Of a stretch of DNA of 64,000 nucleotides, positions 32,555 to 40,397 are shown in pieces. The stretch is from OLB6 sp964467455 (GTDB taxonomy: Bacteria > Bacteroidota > Ignavibacteria > Kapaibacteriales > Kapaibacteriaceae). Numbering within the stretch: the stretch's first letter is position 1; each line of letters begins with the position of its first letter. Under the pieces are notes generated by a model. It saw nothing but the letters and a program-made list of their open reading frames with translations. It searched no databases and was not told the DNA's origin. Location of the stretch: assembly GCA_964467455.1 (NCBI GenBank), contig CAYXQJ010000013.1:17832-81831 (forward strand). The letters run 5' to 3'. A program made the translations under genes and the position numbers.

Positions 32555-33553
32555 TTAGTGGATCACGACCAAGGGCGAGACCTTTGTCACATTGTGTTGC
32601 TGGATCAGCACGGCATAGCGGCCTGCTACGATGGAAGCCACGGATACCTGCGCTAGGTCACCGTCGGCATCGTGATGTTCTGCGACCACCTGTCCTGCGA
32701 GGTCGATCACGGTGATCATCGCCGGTGCACCCGTTTCCAGCTGGATCTGGATCGTAGTAGAAGCAGGATTGGGGAACATGGCAACGTGATCGGTTGCGTC
32801 GAACTGTACAGACGTTGTTGAGCCGAGCATCACTTCGTAGGGTTCAACCGGACGAATACCCCACTCTTGATAAGCGTGTGCATTTTCATCATCGAGCGAC
32901 CATGCGCGGATCTTGACAGCGACAGGAGCGGGAAGATCAGCTGGCACAGACCAGGTCAGTTGTCCAGTCAGTTCATCCATACTCATTCCTTCCGGGCCGC
33001 TCACCAGTGCATATCTGACAAACCCTTGCACTCTTGCACTACGGTGACGTGCAAACGCGTGATACGCATATGTCGAGCCGGGTTCGATCACGGTCTTCGG
33101 ATCGGTCATGAATGTCAACGTTGAGTCCGACATGTTTACACAATACGCACCCGGCGCCAAGACCATACAAAGTGGAGATGGTTCTCCAGACTCGTACTCA
33201 TGGCGGCCTTTAACGTAGTAGTAGTACGCTCCGCGGACCACACTCTCGTCGGTGAAGGTGTAGTTTGACCGTAACGGATCGACAGTGATCGTTCCGACAA
33301 GACTATAATCGTCAAGCTTTTGGCCATGTCCGACCATGGATCGATACACATCATAGCTCGTCGACGCCGGATGCGCATCATTGACCACACCTTGCTGCCA
33401 GGTGAGAACCACGTCATACCGGTCAGTACCGGGTATCGGCGTTTGTGAAGTGCTCCTCAGCCATGCTGCCGGCGACGGTCCTTGCGCTCGGGCGACGTCG
33501 GTTGCAGCCAGTACACTGCAGGTGTACACCAGAATCAGAATCCATTGATACAT
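32555..33553 (-). CDS. Secreted protein with FnIII/Ig-like domains and T9SS tail
   Basis: 332 residues. Signal peptide (MYQWILILVYTCSVLAATDVARA), then a fibronectin III-like domain (YDVVLTWQQG, TSYDVYRSM, AYYYYVKGRHEYESGEPS), a short putative-Ig segment (ALVSGPEGMSMDELTGQLTWSVP) and a type A T9SS sorting domain (VAMFPNPASTTIQIQL, VIDLAGQVV, IVAGRYAVLIQ). GGAGG ribosome site. Divergent from the ECF sigma factor gene, with 146 bp between the starts, which suggests common control. Confidence 0.82.
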   Translation of the reverse strand: MYQWILILVYTCSVLAATDVARAQGPSPAAWLRSTSQTPIPGTDRYDVVLTWQQGVVNDAHPASTSYDVYRSMVGHGQKLDDYSLVGTITVDPLRSNYTFTDESVVRGAYYYYVKGRHEYESGEPSPLCMVLAPGAYCVNMSDSTLTFMTDPKTVIEPGSTYAYHAFARHRSARVQGFVRYALVSGPEGMSMDELTGQLTWSVPADLPAPVAVKIRAWSLDDENAHAYQEWGIRPVEPYEVMLGSTTSVQFDATDHVAMFPNPASTTIQIQLETGAPAMITVIDLAGQVVAEHHDADGDLAQVSVASIVAGRYAVLIQQHNVTKVSPLVVIH

Positions 33554-33699
33554 TGCATCCTCCGAGATTGTTGGGATTGGTAGATCGGTACATTCCTGAG
33601 ATGCCGCCAGAGCCCTCTGCGTCTCAGCCAGGACGACAACAAACTATTTTCTTTTCCGGTGAGACACAACACCCCGTTGCTGCATCAGCATACGTAGCG

Positions 33700-34257
33700 A
33701 TGCCGTCCCAACACCAACATACCGACGAACACTTGTTTGCAGAGGTTTCCGAACCGAATGGTTTGGAGGCCTTCCGGACGCTATATGAGCGGTACAAGGT
33801 TCGTATCTACAGCTACTGTCTCCACATTCTCGCGAGTCGAGATGACGCTGATGATGCGTTCCAAGAGTGCTGGGTCAATGTCCACGACCGTGCTCGCAGT
33901 GGGTCTGCACGTGTTGACAATGTTCGCAGTTATCTCTTTCGTTCAGCCCGCAATGCCTGCCTGATGCATCTTCGGAAGATCCGAAGCAACGTGACGACTG
34001 AACCGGTCGTTGAGATGCCACACCTTGGATACGACCCATCACGGGACCTCGAGCTGCAAGACCTTATCCAACTTGGCCTATCGTTCCTTGAACCGGCAGC
34101 ACGCGAAGCGTTCATCCTTCACGATGCCGAGGGCTTTTCTTACGAAGAGATGGCACAACTCCTGGGTGAGTCTGTTGATACCTTACGCAACAGGGTATGG
34201 CGTGCCCGACAGCAGTTGCGAACAATACTGACACCATACATTGGTGAATCAAGATGA
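33700..34257 (+). CDS. ECF-type RNA polymerase sigma factor
   Basis: 185 residues from the ATG at 33700; a longer open frame upstream is out of family. Region 2 is LYERYKVRIYSYCLHILASRDDADDAFQECWVNVH (about 30-64), region 4 is LSFLEPAAREAFILHDAEGFSYEEMAQLLGESVDTLRNRVWRARQQL (about 126-173). No region 3, so group IV. The stop overlaps the next start (ATGA), coupling it to the membrane protein that is probably its anti-sigma factor. Its regulon cannot be read from the window, but the divergent T9SS cargo is a candidate. Confidence 0.92.
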   Translation: MPSQHQHTDEHLFAEVSEPNGLEAFRTLYERYKVRIYSYCLHILASRDDADDAFQECWVNVHDRARSGSARVDNVRSYLFRSARNACLMHLRKIRSNVTTEPVVEMPHLGYDPSRDLELQDLIQLGLSFLEPAAREAFILHDAEGFSYEEMAQLLGESVDTLRNRVWRARQQLRTILTPYIGESR

Positions 34258-35351
34258 CCGAACATTTTGACGACCTGTTAGATGACTTCTTAGACGGCAC
34301 GATCTCCGAAGTGAATGAGTGCGTGCTCTTCGATCTGATCGAAGGGGACCATGAACTCCGTCGACACTTCATCTCAGGTCTACGGGCTCACAGGTCTGCT
34401 CAACTACTGAGCATCGCCGCTGCTCCATCATCACACGTTACCGAACAGGTCTTTGCGCGCATATCTCATACACACGCGTCAGCGGGGCCGCTACACTCAG
34501 CACTGAAGCCGGTGCTACTCACCTTCAGTGCCTTGGTAGTTCTAGGCATAGTATTCGTCGGTGGCATCCGCATCGGCCAGGGACTTGAGCATCCCCGGGT
34601 CGTACGGTCGTCTCCTCCGCCACCGATCGGTGCATCTCCCGTTGTTGCTGTATCCACACCTAGCGTCAGTAGTGTCCATATCGTGCAGGATGACGGCATT
34701 GCCGCGAGCGACGCACGTATAAGCACGCGTGATAATGTCGAGATCATCTCGCGCTCCAACGAAGCGCCGACTGCGTTCCATACGCAAACAACACTTCAAC
34801 GCAACCCTCACATCTACCCGCCAACTGGCATGGCACTCTATTCCGATCACGCTTCGGGCATCGAATCAACCTCACTGTCGCTGCATGTGCGCACGATCCA
34901 GTCGATCGGCGTTCCTGCCGCGGGCCTCTCAACCAATGACAGATCGGGGCTTACGAACCTTGCGATGAACGCCTTGTTCAACGTCGGTGAAGGTATCGAT
35001 GTTGGTGTCGAGTTGGGACGACAGGCGTTTTTACAAGAGTACCAGCAGCAGTCTGGCAGTGTCACGGAACGAGTGAGACAGTATCCCACACTCTATTGGG
35101 CCGGGCCGGCGGTGAGATTCACGCTGCGCGATGCGATCGCTGATCACGTCTCTCCTTATGGTCAAGTTTCTGCCGGAGCGGGAAATGGCGGCATCATCGG
35201 TCGGGCAATTGTTGGTGTGTCTTGGCAGCCAGTTGACCGCATAGCACTCACAAGCAGTGCCGAGGTTGGGAATTTGTGGTATACTGCAAACAACGCTCTG
35301 AATACATCCGTACAGTTCAATTGGTCGATAGGTGTAGGTATAACATGGTGA
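34254..35351 (+). CDS. Membrane anti-sigma-like protein with beta-barrel-like C-terminus
   Basis: 365 residues. Residues 1-85 are acidic and helical (FDDLLDDFLDGTISEVNECVLFDLIEGDHELRRHF), as in cytoplasmic anti-sigma domains, but with no HxxxCxxC zinc motif. One transmembrane helix spans ~86-104. A Pro/Ser/Val-rich linker follows to ~190. The last ~170 residues alternate polar and hydrophobic residues with many Gly and Tyr/Trp (LSLHVRTIQSIGVP, GEGIDVGVELGRQAF, TLYWAGPAVRFTL, SPYGQVSAGAG, NWSIGVGITW) and end on an aromatic residue, as outer-membrane beta-barrel proteins do. The polypeptide could span from the sigma factor to the outer membrane or hold a soluble beta domain in the periplasm; I cannot tell which. 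Confidence 0.65.
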   Translation: MTEHFDDLLDDFLDGTISEVNECVLFDLIEGDHELRRHFISGLRAHRSAQLLSIAAAPSSHVTEQVFARISHTHASAGPLHSALKPVLLTFSALVVLGIVFVGGIRIGQGLEHPRVVRSSPPPPIGASPVVAVSTPSVSSVHIVQDDGIAASDARISTRDNVEIISRSNEAPTAFHTQTTLQRNPHIYPPTGMALYSDHASGIESTSLSLHVRTIQSIGVPAAGLSTNDRSGLTNLAMNALFNVGEGIDVGVELGRQAFLQEYQQQSGSVTERVRQYPTLYWAGPAVRFTLRDAIADHVSPYGQVSAGAGNGGIIGRAIVGVSWQPVDRIALTSSAEVGNLWYTANNALNTSVQFNWSIGVGITW

Positions 35352-36190
35352 TCCACAGTATCGTTGCCATTCTGATCCTACTGGTTCACTTCCTAACAGG
35401 GTGTTCGGACGCAGTTTCGATCGATACTCCAAGGCAGGTTGACACACTCGACGAAGAGCGCACGCTATTGCGCGCTGTTGACGTCACATCGCAAACAGAA
35501 GCGCGTGTCACCGTAAATGGTGTAGAAGCCGATTGTTTTCTGTTGCCGACATCGAAGTGTACATTGTTTGAATATTCCGATGGCACGATCGCACTTGATG
35601 TTATCGTCTCTCTCAGCAATCGATCGATGATCCCCGTTCTTCCCGTTGATATTCTAGCATACACGTTTAGATCCGGACTTCTGCCGCAAGATTCGTCCAT
35701 CCTGATCAATAGTGCACCGATCGAACAGTCCGAGAACGGCCTATCCATCACCTTCTTTCACAACACCAACGAAGTAGTGGATCAAACGGAGTTCACGCGC
35801 ATTCCGGTAAGAGTGACCCGAAACAACATCGATGAACAGAAGACATTGGATGACCTTGTTATCAAACGAACCTACAGTGGCTTCGAGGTCACCGACGATA
35901 CCACGCGCATTCCGTTCGACGTCTTCAGCATACGCAACACAGACCTCTATGTTGACACCTCGTACTCGATCACGACCCGTCATCTAGGCACGCGTTCGTC
36001 AACCTCCGAAACGCCGGTGCAGCCCCCTCTGTTCGGCGGAGAGCCGATCGCACCATCAATGCGTGTTGTGCGCACTGGTACTACTGCTTCCATGACGGTA
36101 GACCTTGCAGCTAGCGGCAATCAACAGCTTCAGGTACTACTTGGAACGCAAGGAACAGCAAGACTCGAACTCACAGTCGATCTGAGGTAA
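35345..36190 (+). CDS. Hypothetical lipoprotein
   Basis: 281 residues from the ATG at 35345, which overlaps the end of the previous gene by 7 bp. Lipobox LTGC puts the lipidated cysteine at residue 20. The mature part is mostly beta by appearance (DVIVSLSNRSMIPVLPVDILAY, SITFFHNTNEVVDQTEFTRIPV, ...GTARLELTVDLR), perhaps two or three Ig-like domains. No known family. Third gene of the ECF operon, so a likely envelope partner or sensor of the sigma system. Confidence 0.7.
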   Translation: MVIHSIVAILILLVHFLTGCSDAVSIDTPRQVDTLDEERTLLRAVDVTSQTEARVTVNGVEADCFLLPTSKCTLFEYSDGTIALDVIVSLSNRSMIPVLPVDILAYTFRSGLLPQDSSILINSAPIEQSENGLSITFFHNTNEVVDQTEFTRIPVRVTRNNIDEQKTLDDLVIKRTYSGFEVTDDTTRIPFDVFSIRNTDLYVDTSYSITTRHLGTRSSTSETPVQPPLFGGEPIAPSMRVVRTGTTASMTVDLAASGNQQLQVLLGTQGTARLELTVDLR

Positions 36191-36208
36191 CGTAGACGAA
36201 AAAGAAAA

Positions 36209-36228
36209 GGGCGCGCTTGCGCACGCCC
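36209..36228. terminator. Bidirectional hairpin between lipoprotein gene and fusA2
   Basis: GGGCG and CGCCC close a stem with an inner GC/CG pairing and one C-A mismatch. On the minus strand it is followed by CTTTTCTTTTTCG, a good T-rich tract; on the plus strand only by CATTTCGTTATT. It can end transcription of fusA2 and probably also that of the ECF operon. Confidence 0.7.
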
Positions 36229-36241
36229 CATTTCGTTATTC

Positions 36242-36322
36242 GTCCTGTGTCCAGCGTCCATTCAAGTCAATGAGTGGCTGGCTGTTCGCTGCTTGAGACT
36301 AGCTACTTGCTACTCGCCGCTT
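36242..36322. repeat. Worn 7-bp repeats (GTCCNNN and GCTNNNN families)
   Basis: 36242-36262: GTCCTGT, GTCCAGC, GTCCATT. 36274-36322: seven heptamers in register (GTGGCTG, GCTGTTC, GCTGCTT, GAGACTA, GCTACTT, GCTACTC, GCCGCTT), a decayed relative of the CTTGCTN family. They fill most of the 162-bp space between the convergent lipoprotein and fusA2 genes. Confidence 0.65.
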
Positions 36323-36332
36323 TCGGTCGTAC

Positions 36333-36352
36333 GGTCACGCTGTGGCGTGACC
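36333..36352 (-). other. Perfect 8-bp hairpin at the fusA2 stop codon
   Basis: GGTCACGC-TGTG-GCGTGACC, directly adjoining the TAG of fusA2. No T-run follows on the minus strand, so it may protect the mRNA 3' end or act with the terminator at 36209-36228. Confidence 0.55.
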
Positions 36353-38446
36353 CTACTTCCCTTCCGCGCGCTTCTTCTGGTATTCCTTGGCCATTTCGTC
36401 CTGGATATTACGCGGCACCTGGGCATACTTGGCGAACTCCATGGAGAACTCGCCCTTGCCTTGGGTGACGGAACGGAGGTCCGTGGAATAGCCGAACATT
36501 TCAGAGAGCGGTACTTCGGAGACGACGGTGACGTAGGCGGAATCCGATTCCGTGCCCATGATCACGCCGCGGCGCTGGTTGATCTGACCGATCACCGTGC
36601 CTTGGAATTCTTCGGGAACGCTGACTTCGAGCTTCATGATCGGCTCGAGGATGATCGGCTTGGCCTTTTCATAGACTTCGCGGAAGGCCATGAGTGCAGC
36701 CGTCTTGAACGCCTGCTCCGAGGAGTCAACGGCGTGTGTAGCACCGTCGTTGATCGTCACGCGGACACCGACGACCTTCTGGCCGATGAGCGTACCTTCT
36801 TGAATTGCTTCGCGGAAGCCCTTATCGCAGGCAGGGATGTATTCACGTGGGATCACACCGCCAACGATATCGTCTACAAACTCGTAGGTCTCGACGGCAT
36901 CCAGTGGGAGTGGCTCGATAAAGCCCCCTACCCGACCGAACTGACCCGAACCACCGGTCTGCTTCTTGTGCGTGTAGTTGAATTCGGCGCGCTGCGAGAT
37001 GGCTTCGCGGAAGGCGACCTTCGGACGACCGACGATCACTTCCGTGTTGTACTCGCGCTTGATGCGCTCGATGTAAATGTCGAGGTGCAACTCGCCCATG
37101 CCCTTGATGATCGTCTCACCGGACTCGTCATCACGCGTAACGCGGAACGTCGGGTCTTCCTTGGTGAAGCGGTTGAGGGCCTTGGAGAAGTTCACTTGAC
37201 CGGCCTTGTCCTTCGGCGACACGGCCAACTCGATCACCGGCTCCGGAACGAACATCGACGTCATCGAATAGTTGACGTTGCCGTCGGTGAACGTATCACC
37301 CGAGGCGCAGTCCACACCGAAGAGTGCCACGATGTCACCAGCGTGTGCTTCTTCGATATCGTGCATCTGGTCGGCGTGCATACGCACCAGACGCGGGACC
37401 TTGACCTTCTTGCCGTTGGCGATGTTGTGGATGAAGTCGCCCTTCTTCACGGTGCCTTGATAGACACGCATGTAGGTGAGCTGACCATACTTGCCGTCTT
37501 CCAACTTGAACGCCAACATCACGAGCGGCTTGCTCGGATCGCTTTCGAGTTGAACCTTTTCTTCGTTACGGTCCTGGTCGAGGGCTTCGTTCTTGACATC
37601 GAAGGGGGCGGGCAGAAGCTTCGTCACACCGTCGAGCAACACCTGCACACCCTTGTTCTTGTAGGCAGAGCCACAGAACACCGGCGTCATTTGCATCGAC
37701 AATGTGCCCTTACGGATGGCGGCGACCAATTCATCATTGGTGACCGGCTCTTCCATGAGGAACTTCTCCATCAAGGAGTCATCGTAGTCAGCAGCAACTT
37801 CAACGAGGCGCTGACGCAACTCCTTGGCCTTGGCTTCGAGGTTGGCCGGGATGGCCTTGCGTTCCATCTCTTCACCGTCGTCACCGTGGAAGTACACCGC
37901 TTCCATCGTGATCAGGTCGAGCACGCCTTCAAGCTTGTCTTCCAGGCCGATCGGATACGTCACGAAGGCCGGGTTGTGCTGCAGCTTTTCGCGCAGCTGG
38001 TCGGCAACACGATCCGGGTTTGCACCCGAACGGTCGCACTTGTTGATGAAGGCCAAACGCGGAACGCTATAGCGCTTCATCTGGCGGTCCACCGTGATGG
38101 ACTGCGACTGCACACCGGCAACGGAGCACAGCACGAGCACGGCGCCGTCAAGCACGCGAAGAGCGCGCTCCACTTCCACCGTGAAGTCCACGTGGCCCGG
38201 AGTATCGATCAGGTTGATGTTGAAGTCGCCCCACGTGCAATACGTAGCAGCGGACTGGATGGTGATCCCCTTTTCGCGCTCGAGGTCCATCGAGTCCATC
38301 GTGGCGCCCTTACCGTCCTTACCGCGCACTTCGTGGATCGAGTGGATCTTACCGGTGTAGAACAGAATGCGCTCAGACAACGTCGTCTTACCAGAGTCGA
38401 TGTGAGCGGAGATACCAATGTTTCGGACTTTCGACAGATCTGCCAT
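36353..38446 (-). CDS. fusA2: Elongation factor G, mitochondrial EFG1-like
   Basis: 697 residues. The N-terminus RNIGISAHIDSGKTTLSERIL and the switch I form EVRGKDGKGATMDSMDLEREKG are characteristic of mitochondrial EFG1 and its bacterial relatives (spd type). G3 is DTPGHVDFTVEV and G4 is NKCD. Domain IV is complete: KKQTGGSGQFG loop and GATHAVDSSEQAF, with the tip histidine H571 equivalent to E. coli H583. This is therefore the likely main translocase, although it lies outside the str operon. It has its own Bacteroidetes-type promoter and terminator, so it is monocistronic. Confidence 0.95.
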   Translation of the reverse strand: MADLSKVRNIGISAHIDSGKTTLSERILFYTGKIHSIHEVRGKDGKGATMDSMDLEREKGITIQSAATYCTWGDFNINLIDTPGHVDFTVEVERALRVLDGAVLVLCSVAGVQSQSITVDRQMKRYSVPRLAFINKCDRSGANPDRVADQLREKLQHNPAFVTYPIGLEDKLEGVLDLITMEAVYFHGDDGEEMERKAIPANLEAKAKELRQRLVEVAADYDDSLMEKFLMEEPVTNDELVAAIRKGTLSMQMTPVFCGSAYKNKGVQVLLDGVTKLLPAPFDVKNEALDQDRNEEKVQLESDPSKPLVMLAFKLEDGKYGQLTYMRVYQGTVKKGDFIHNIANGKKVKVPRLVRMHADQMHDIEEAHAGDIVALFGVDCASGDTFTDGNVNYSMTSMFVPEPVIELAVSPKDKAGQVNFSKALNRFTKEDPTFRVTRDDESGETIIKGMGELHLDIYIERIKREYNTEVIVGRPKVAFREAISQRAEFNYTHKKQTGGSGQFGRVGGFIEPLPLDAVETYEFVDDIVGGVIPREYIPACDKGFREAIQEGTLIGQKVVGVRVTINDGATHAVDSSEQAFKTAALMAFREVYEKAKPIILEPIMKLEVSVPEEFQGTVIGQINQRRGVIMGTESDSAYVTVVSEVPLSEMFGYSTDLRSVTQGKGEFSMEFAKYAQVPRNIQDEMAKEYQKKRAEGK

Positions 38447-38481
38447 GGCGGCGTACCAAACAATACGTGGGAAAAAGACTC

Positions 38482-38514
38482 CAAAGATACCGTAAAAAAA
38501 CGAGGCTTCCCAAA
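38482..38514 (-). promoter_or_regulatory. Bacteroidetes-type promoter of fusA2
   Basis: Minus strand: TTTG (38514-38511), 21 bp, TATCTTTG (38489-38482). Fits TTTG-N19-21-TAnnTTTG. Leader of about 30 nt to the ATG at 38446. Confidence 0.75.
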
Positions 38515-38546
38515 TGAAACAACGTTCATCCGACTAGTCACTCAGG

Positions 38547-38562
38547 GGAGAGGGTTGAGGGT
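38547..38562. repeat. GGGTTGA-family heptamer remnant
   Basis: GGAGAGGGTTGAGGGT, a 16-mer identical to 52544-52559 at the edge of the large GGGTTGA array next to rpoC. Lies in the divergent fusA2/lipoprotein region. Confidence 0.6.
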
Positions 38563-38586
38563 AGAGTCGAACACCACTACCTTTGC
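38554..38586 (+). promoter_or_regulatory. Probable promoter of the Asp-box lipoprotein gene
   Basis: GTTG (38554-38557), 20 bp, TACCTTTGC (38578-38586). The -7 box is a perfect TAnnTTTGC; the -33 box matches in TTG only and is supplied by the GGGTTGA repeat remnant. Confidence 0.6.
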
Positions 38587-38591
38587 CCTGC

Positions 38592-38675
38592 AGTTCTCCT
38601 AACAGTTCTCCCGGCGGTTCTCATGAAATTTCTCCTAAAAGTTCTCCCCCTGGTTCTCCTAGCAGTTCTCTCTTC
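38592..38675. repeat. 7 x 12-bp tandem repeat spanning leader and signal peptide
   Basis: Seven 12-bp units based on AGTTCTCCTAAC (variants AGTTCTCCCGGC, GGTTCTCATGAA, ATTTCTCCTAAA, AGTTCTCCCCCT, GGTTCTCCTAGC, AGTTCTCTCTTC). The start codon lies in the third unit, so units 1-3 are untranslated leader and units 3-7 encode the hydrophobic signal sequence in steps of four residues. Confidence 0.85.
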
Positions 38676-40383
38676 CTGCTCCTCCACCTCCGACCCCTCC
38701 ACGCCCGACGGCCCCACGACGCTCACCGTAGAGCGGATCACGGACCTGCCGATGGTGGGCGGCGATGTGACGAGCGTGGACGTGACGCCTGACGGGACGA
38801 TCCTGGCCGTGATCGACGGCAAGCTGGCGTCGGTGCCGGCAGGCGGGGGCGCGGTGACGGTCTACCCTGCCGCGGAGACCTTCCAGACGGCCGTGGTAGG
38901 TGGCGGCGGCGAGGTCTATGCCCTCGCCTATGATGCACTCTGGCTTGCCTCGTCGATCGGTTCGGCACCGACCAAGACCACGGCGTTTCAACGGAACGGA
39001 CAGACGGAGAGCGTTAAGATTTTGGTTGGTCCGAACGGACAACCGTATCTGCGGATCTATCAGTATCCCAGCACGATGCTCACGTACACCAGCACGGACC
39101 GCGGTGCCACGTGGACGCGACTGACCATTCCCGGCAACGGCGGCCTGGCCTTTGGTCCGAACAACACCATGTATGCGTCCAGCTCCGCCGCGTTCCATGC
39201 ATCAACGGACAACGGCACCACGTGGACGCAACATCCCGCCGTCATCTCCGGCTATGGCGGCGACGTTGTTGCCCGCAGCAACGGCGACGTCCTCTACTAC
39301 GTCCCCGGCGGCGGCGGCTTGTATACCAGCAGCAACCAGGGCGCTTCCTTCACGGCATTGAGCGCGTTCAACACAGCCCCTTTCCATCTCAAGATCGTTG
39401 AAGGGGGCGATGGGAATTTGTATTCCCTGGTCCTCACCAGCAGCGGCGGTATTGGCGATCGTGCGTCGCAGTTGATGCGGTCAACGGATGGAGGTGCTAC
39501 GTGGCGTCATGTGTTGTTCGTGCAAGGTCACGACGTTGATGCCAACGGCGCCACGATGGCTGTGGGCTTTGGTGCGACGGGATGCGGCGGCGTGGGGATC
39601 TCGCGCAACAACGGCGGACAGTGGGTGACGAGTGGACTGCGTCAGCCGACGCAGGTGCAGAACATCGGGCTGAACAAGGACGGACGACTCGTGATGATGG
39701 CCGACAAGGGATTGTTCACTCGCACAACATCGGGTTGGACGACGATGGGGTCGATGGTCACGTTCACATCGTTCACCGCAACACCAACGGGAGCGATGTA
39801 TGTGGGCGGCACACGCACGAGTTATGCTTCGGCAGACGGTGGAACAACGTGGACGGCAGTTGCCATGCCCGACATTCCTGTTGTTGGCAACGGTCCTGTG
39901 CAAACACCGGTGGTGTTGGGTTTGCAGAATGGTGACTGCCTGATCTCGCTCACGCATTTCCGCACCGACCTCACCAAGCACACCAACGGCATTCTCTCGC
40001 GCATCACGCCAAGCGGACAACTCACGCAGCTCGTTGGAAGCACCAACTACGTGTGGATGGTGCAGGATGCCCAAGGCACGATCTATGCACGCACAGACAA
40101 CTTTGTCTCGCAGCGTCGCAGCAGCGACAACGGTGTTTCATTCACCGAGGTCACGCAACCCGCACCGGGCTTTGTGTTCACCAACGACAATCGCGCCATC
40201 AACTACAACGGCAGCAACGGATTCACCATCAGCAACGTTGGCTTCACATCAACACAAACACTCACGATCAACGGCCTAACAACGATGCCGTGGATGGTCA
40301 CGCATGGCGTTGTCGACAAGAAGAACAAACTCTACCTGTTGTCATCCGATCAAGGTGTGTTTGTATCGACGAGCGGATTGTAG
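38623..40383 (+). CDS. Lipoprotein with Asp-box beta-propeller
   Basis: 586 residues. MKFLLKVLPLVLLAVLSSCSS is a lipoprotein signal (LSSC, lipidated C19), encoded by 12-bp repeats. The mature part carries many Asp-box (BNR) motifs: STDRGATW, STDNGTTW, SSNQGASF, STDGGATW, SADGGTTW, SSDNGVSF, the sialidase/sortilin/YCF48-type propeller pattern. There is no T9SS tail. Function unknown; likely a surface or periplasmic binding scaffold. It is related in fold to the large T9SS cargos next door but is transcribed separately. Confidence 0.8.
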   Translation: MKFLLKVLPLVLLAVLSSCSSTSDPSTPDGPTTLTVERITDLPMVGGDVTSVDVTPDGTILAVIDGKLASVPAGGGAVTVYPAAETFQTAVVGGGGEVYALAYDALWLASSIGSAPTKTTAFQRNGQTESVKILVGPNGQPYLRIYQYPSTMLTYTSTDRGATWTRLTIPGNGGLAFGPNNTMYASSSAAFHASTDNGTTWTQHPAVISGYGGDVVARSNGDVLYYVPGGGGLYTSSNQGASFTALSAFNTAPFHLKIVEGGDGNLYSLVLTSSGGIGDRASQLMRSTDGGATWRHVLFVQGHDVDANGATMAVGFGATGCGGVGISRNNGGQWVTSGLRQPTQVQNIGLNKDGRLVMMADKGLFTRTTSGWTTMGSMVTFTSFTATPTGAMYVGGTRTSYASADGGTTWTAVAMPDIPVVGNGPVQTPVVLGLQNGDCLISLTHFRTDLTKHTNGILSRITPSGQLTQLVGSTNYVWMVQDAQGTIYARTDNFVSQRRSSDNGVSFTEVTQPAPGFVFTNDNRAINYNGSNGFTISNVGFTSTQTLTINGLTTMPWMVTHGVVDKKNKLYLLSSDQGVFVSTSGL

Positions 40384-40397
40384 GTCCGAGTACACGT

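Noticed and set aside
33445..33699. 85-codon N-terminal extension of the ECF sigma factor
   Set aside because: Overlaps the divergent T9SS gene and is unlike any sigma N-terminus; the ATG at 33700 gives the normal ECF length.
36293..38602. 769-codon open frame on the + strand antisense to fusA2
   Set aside because: It is a shadow of the highly biased fusA2 codon pattern; its translation is His/Arg/Asp-rich with no domain. The minus-strand frame is an unmistakable EF-G.
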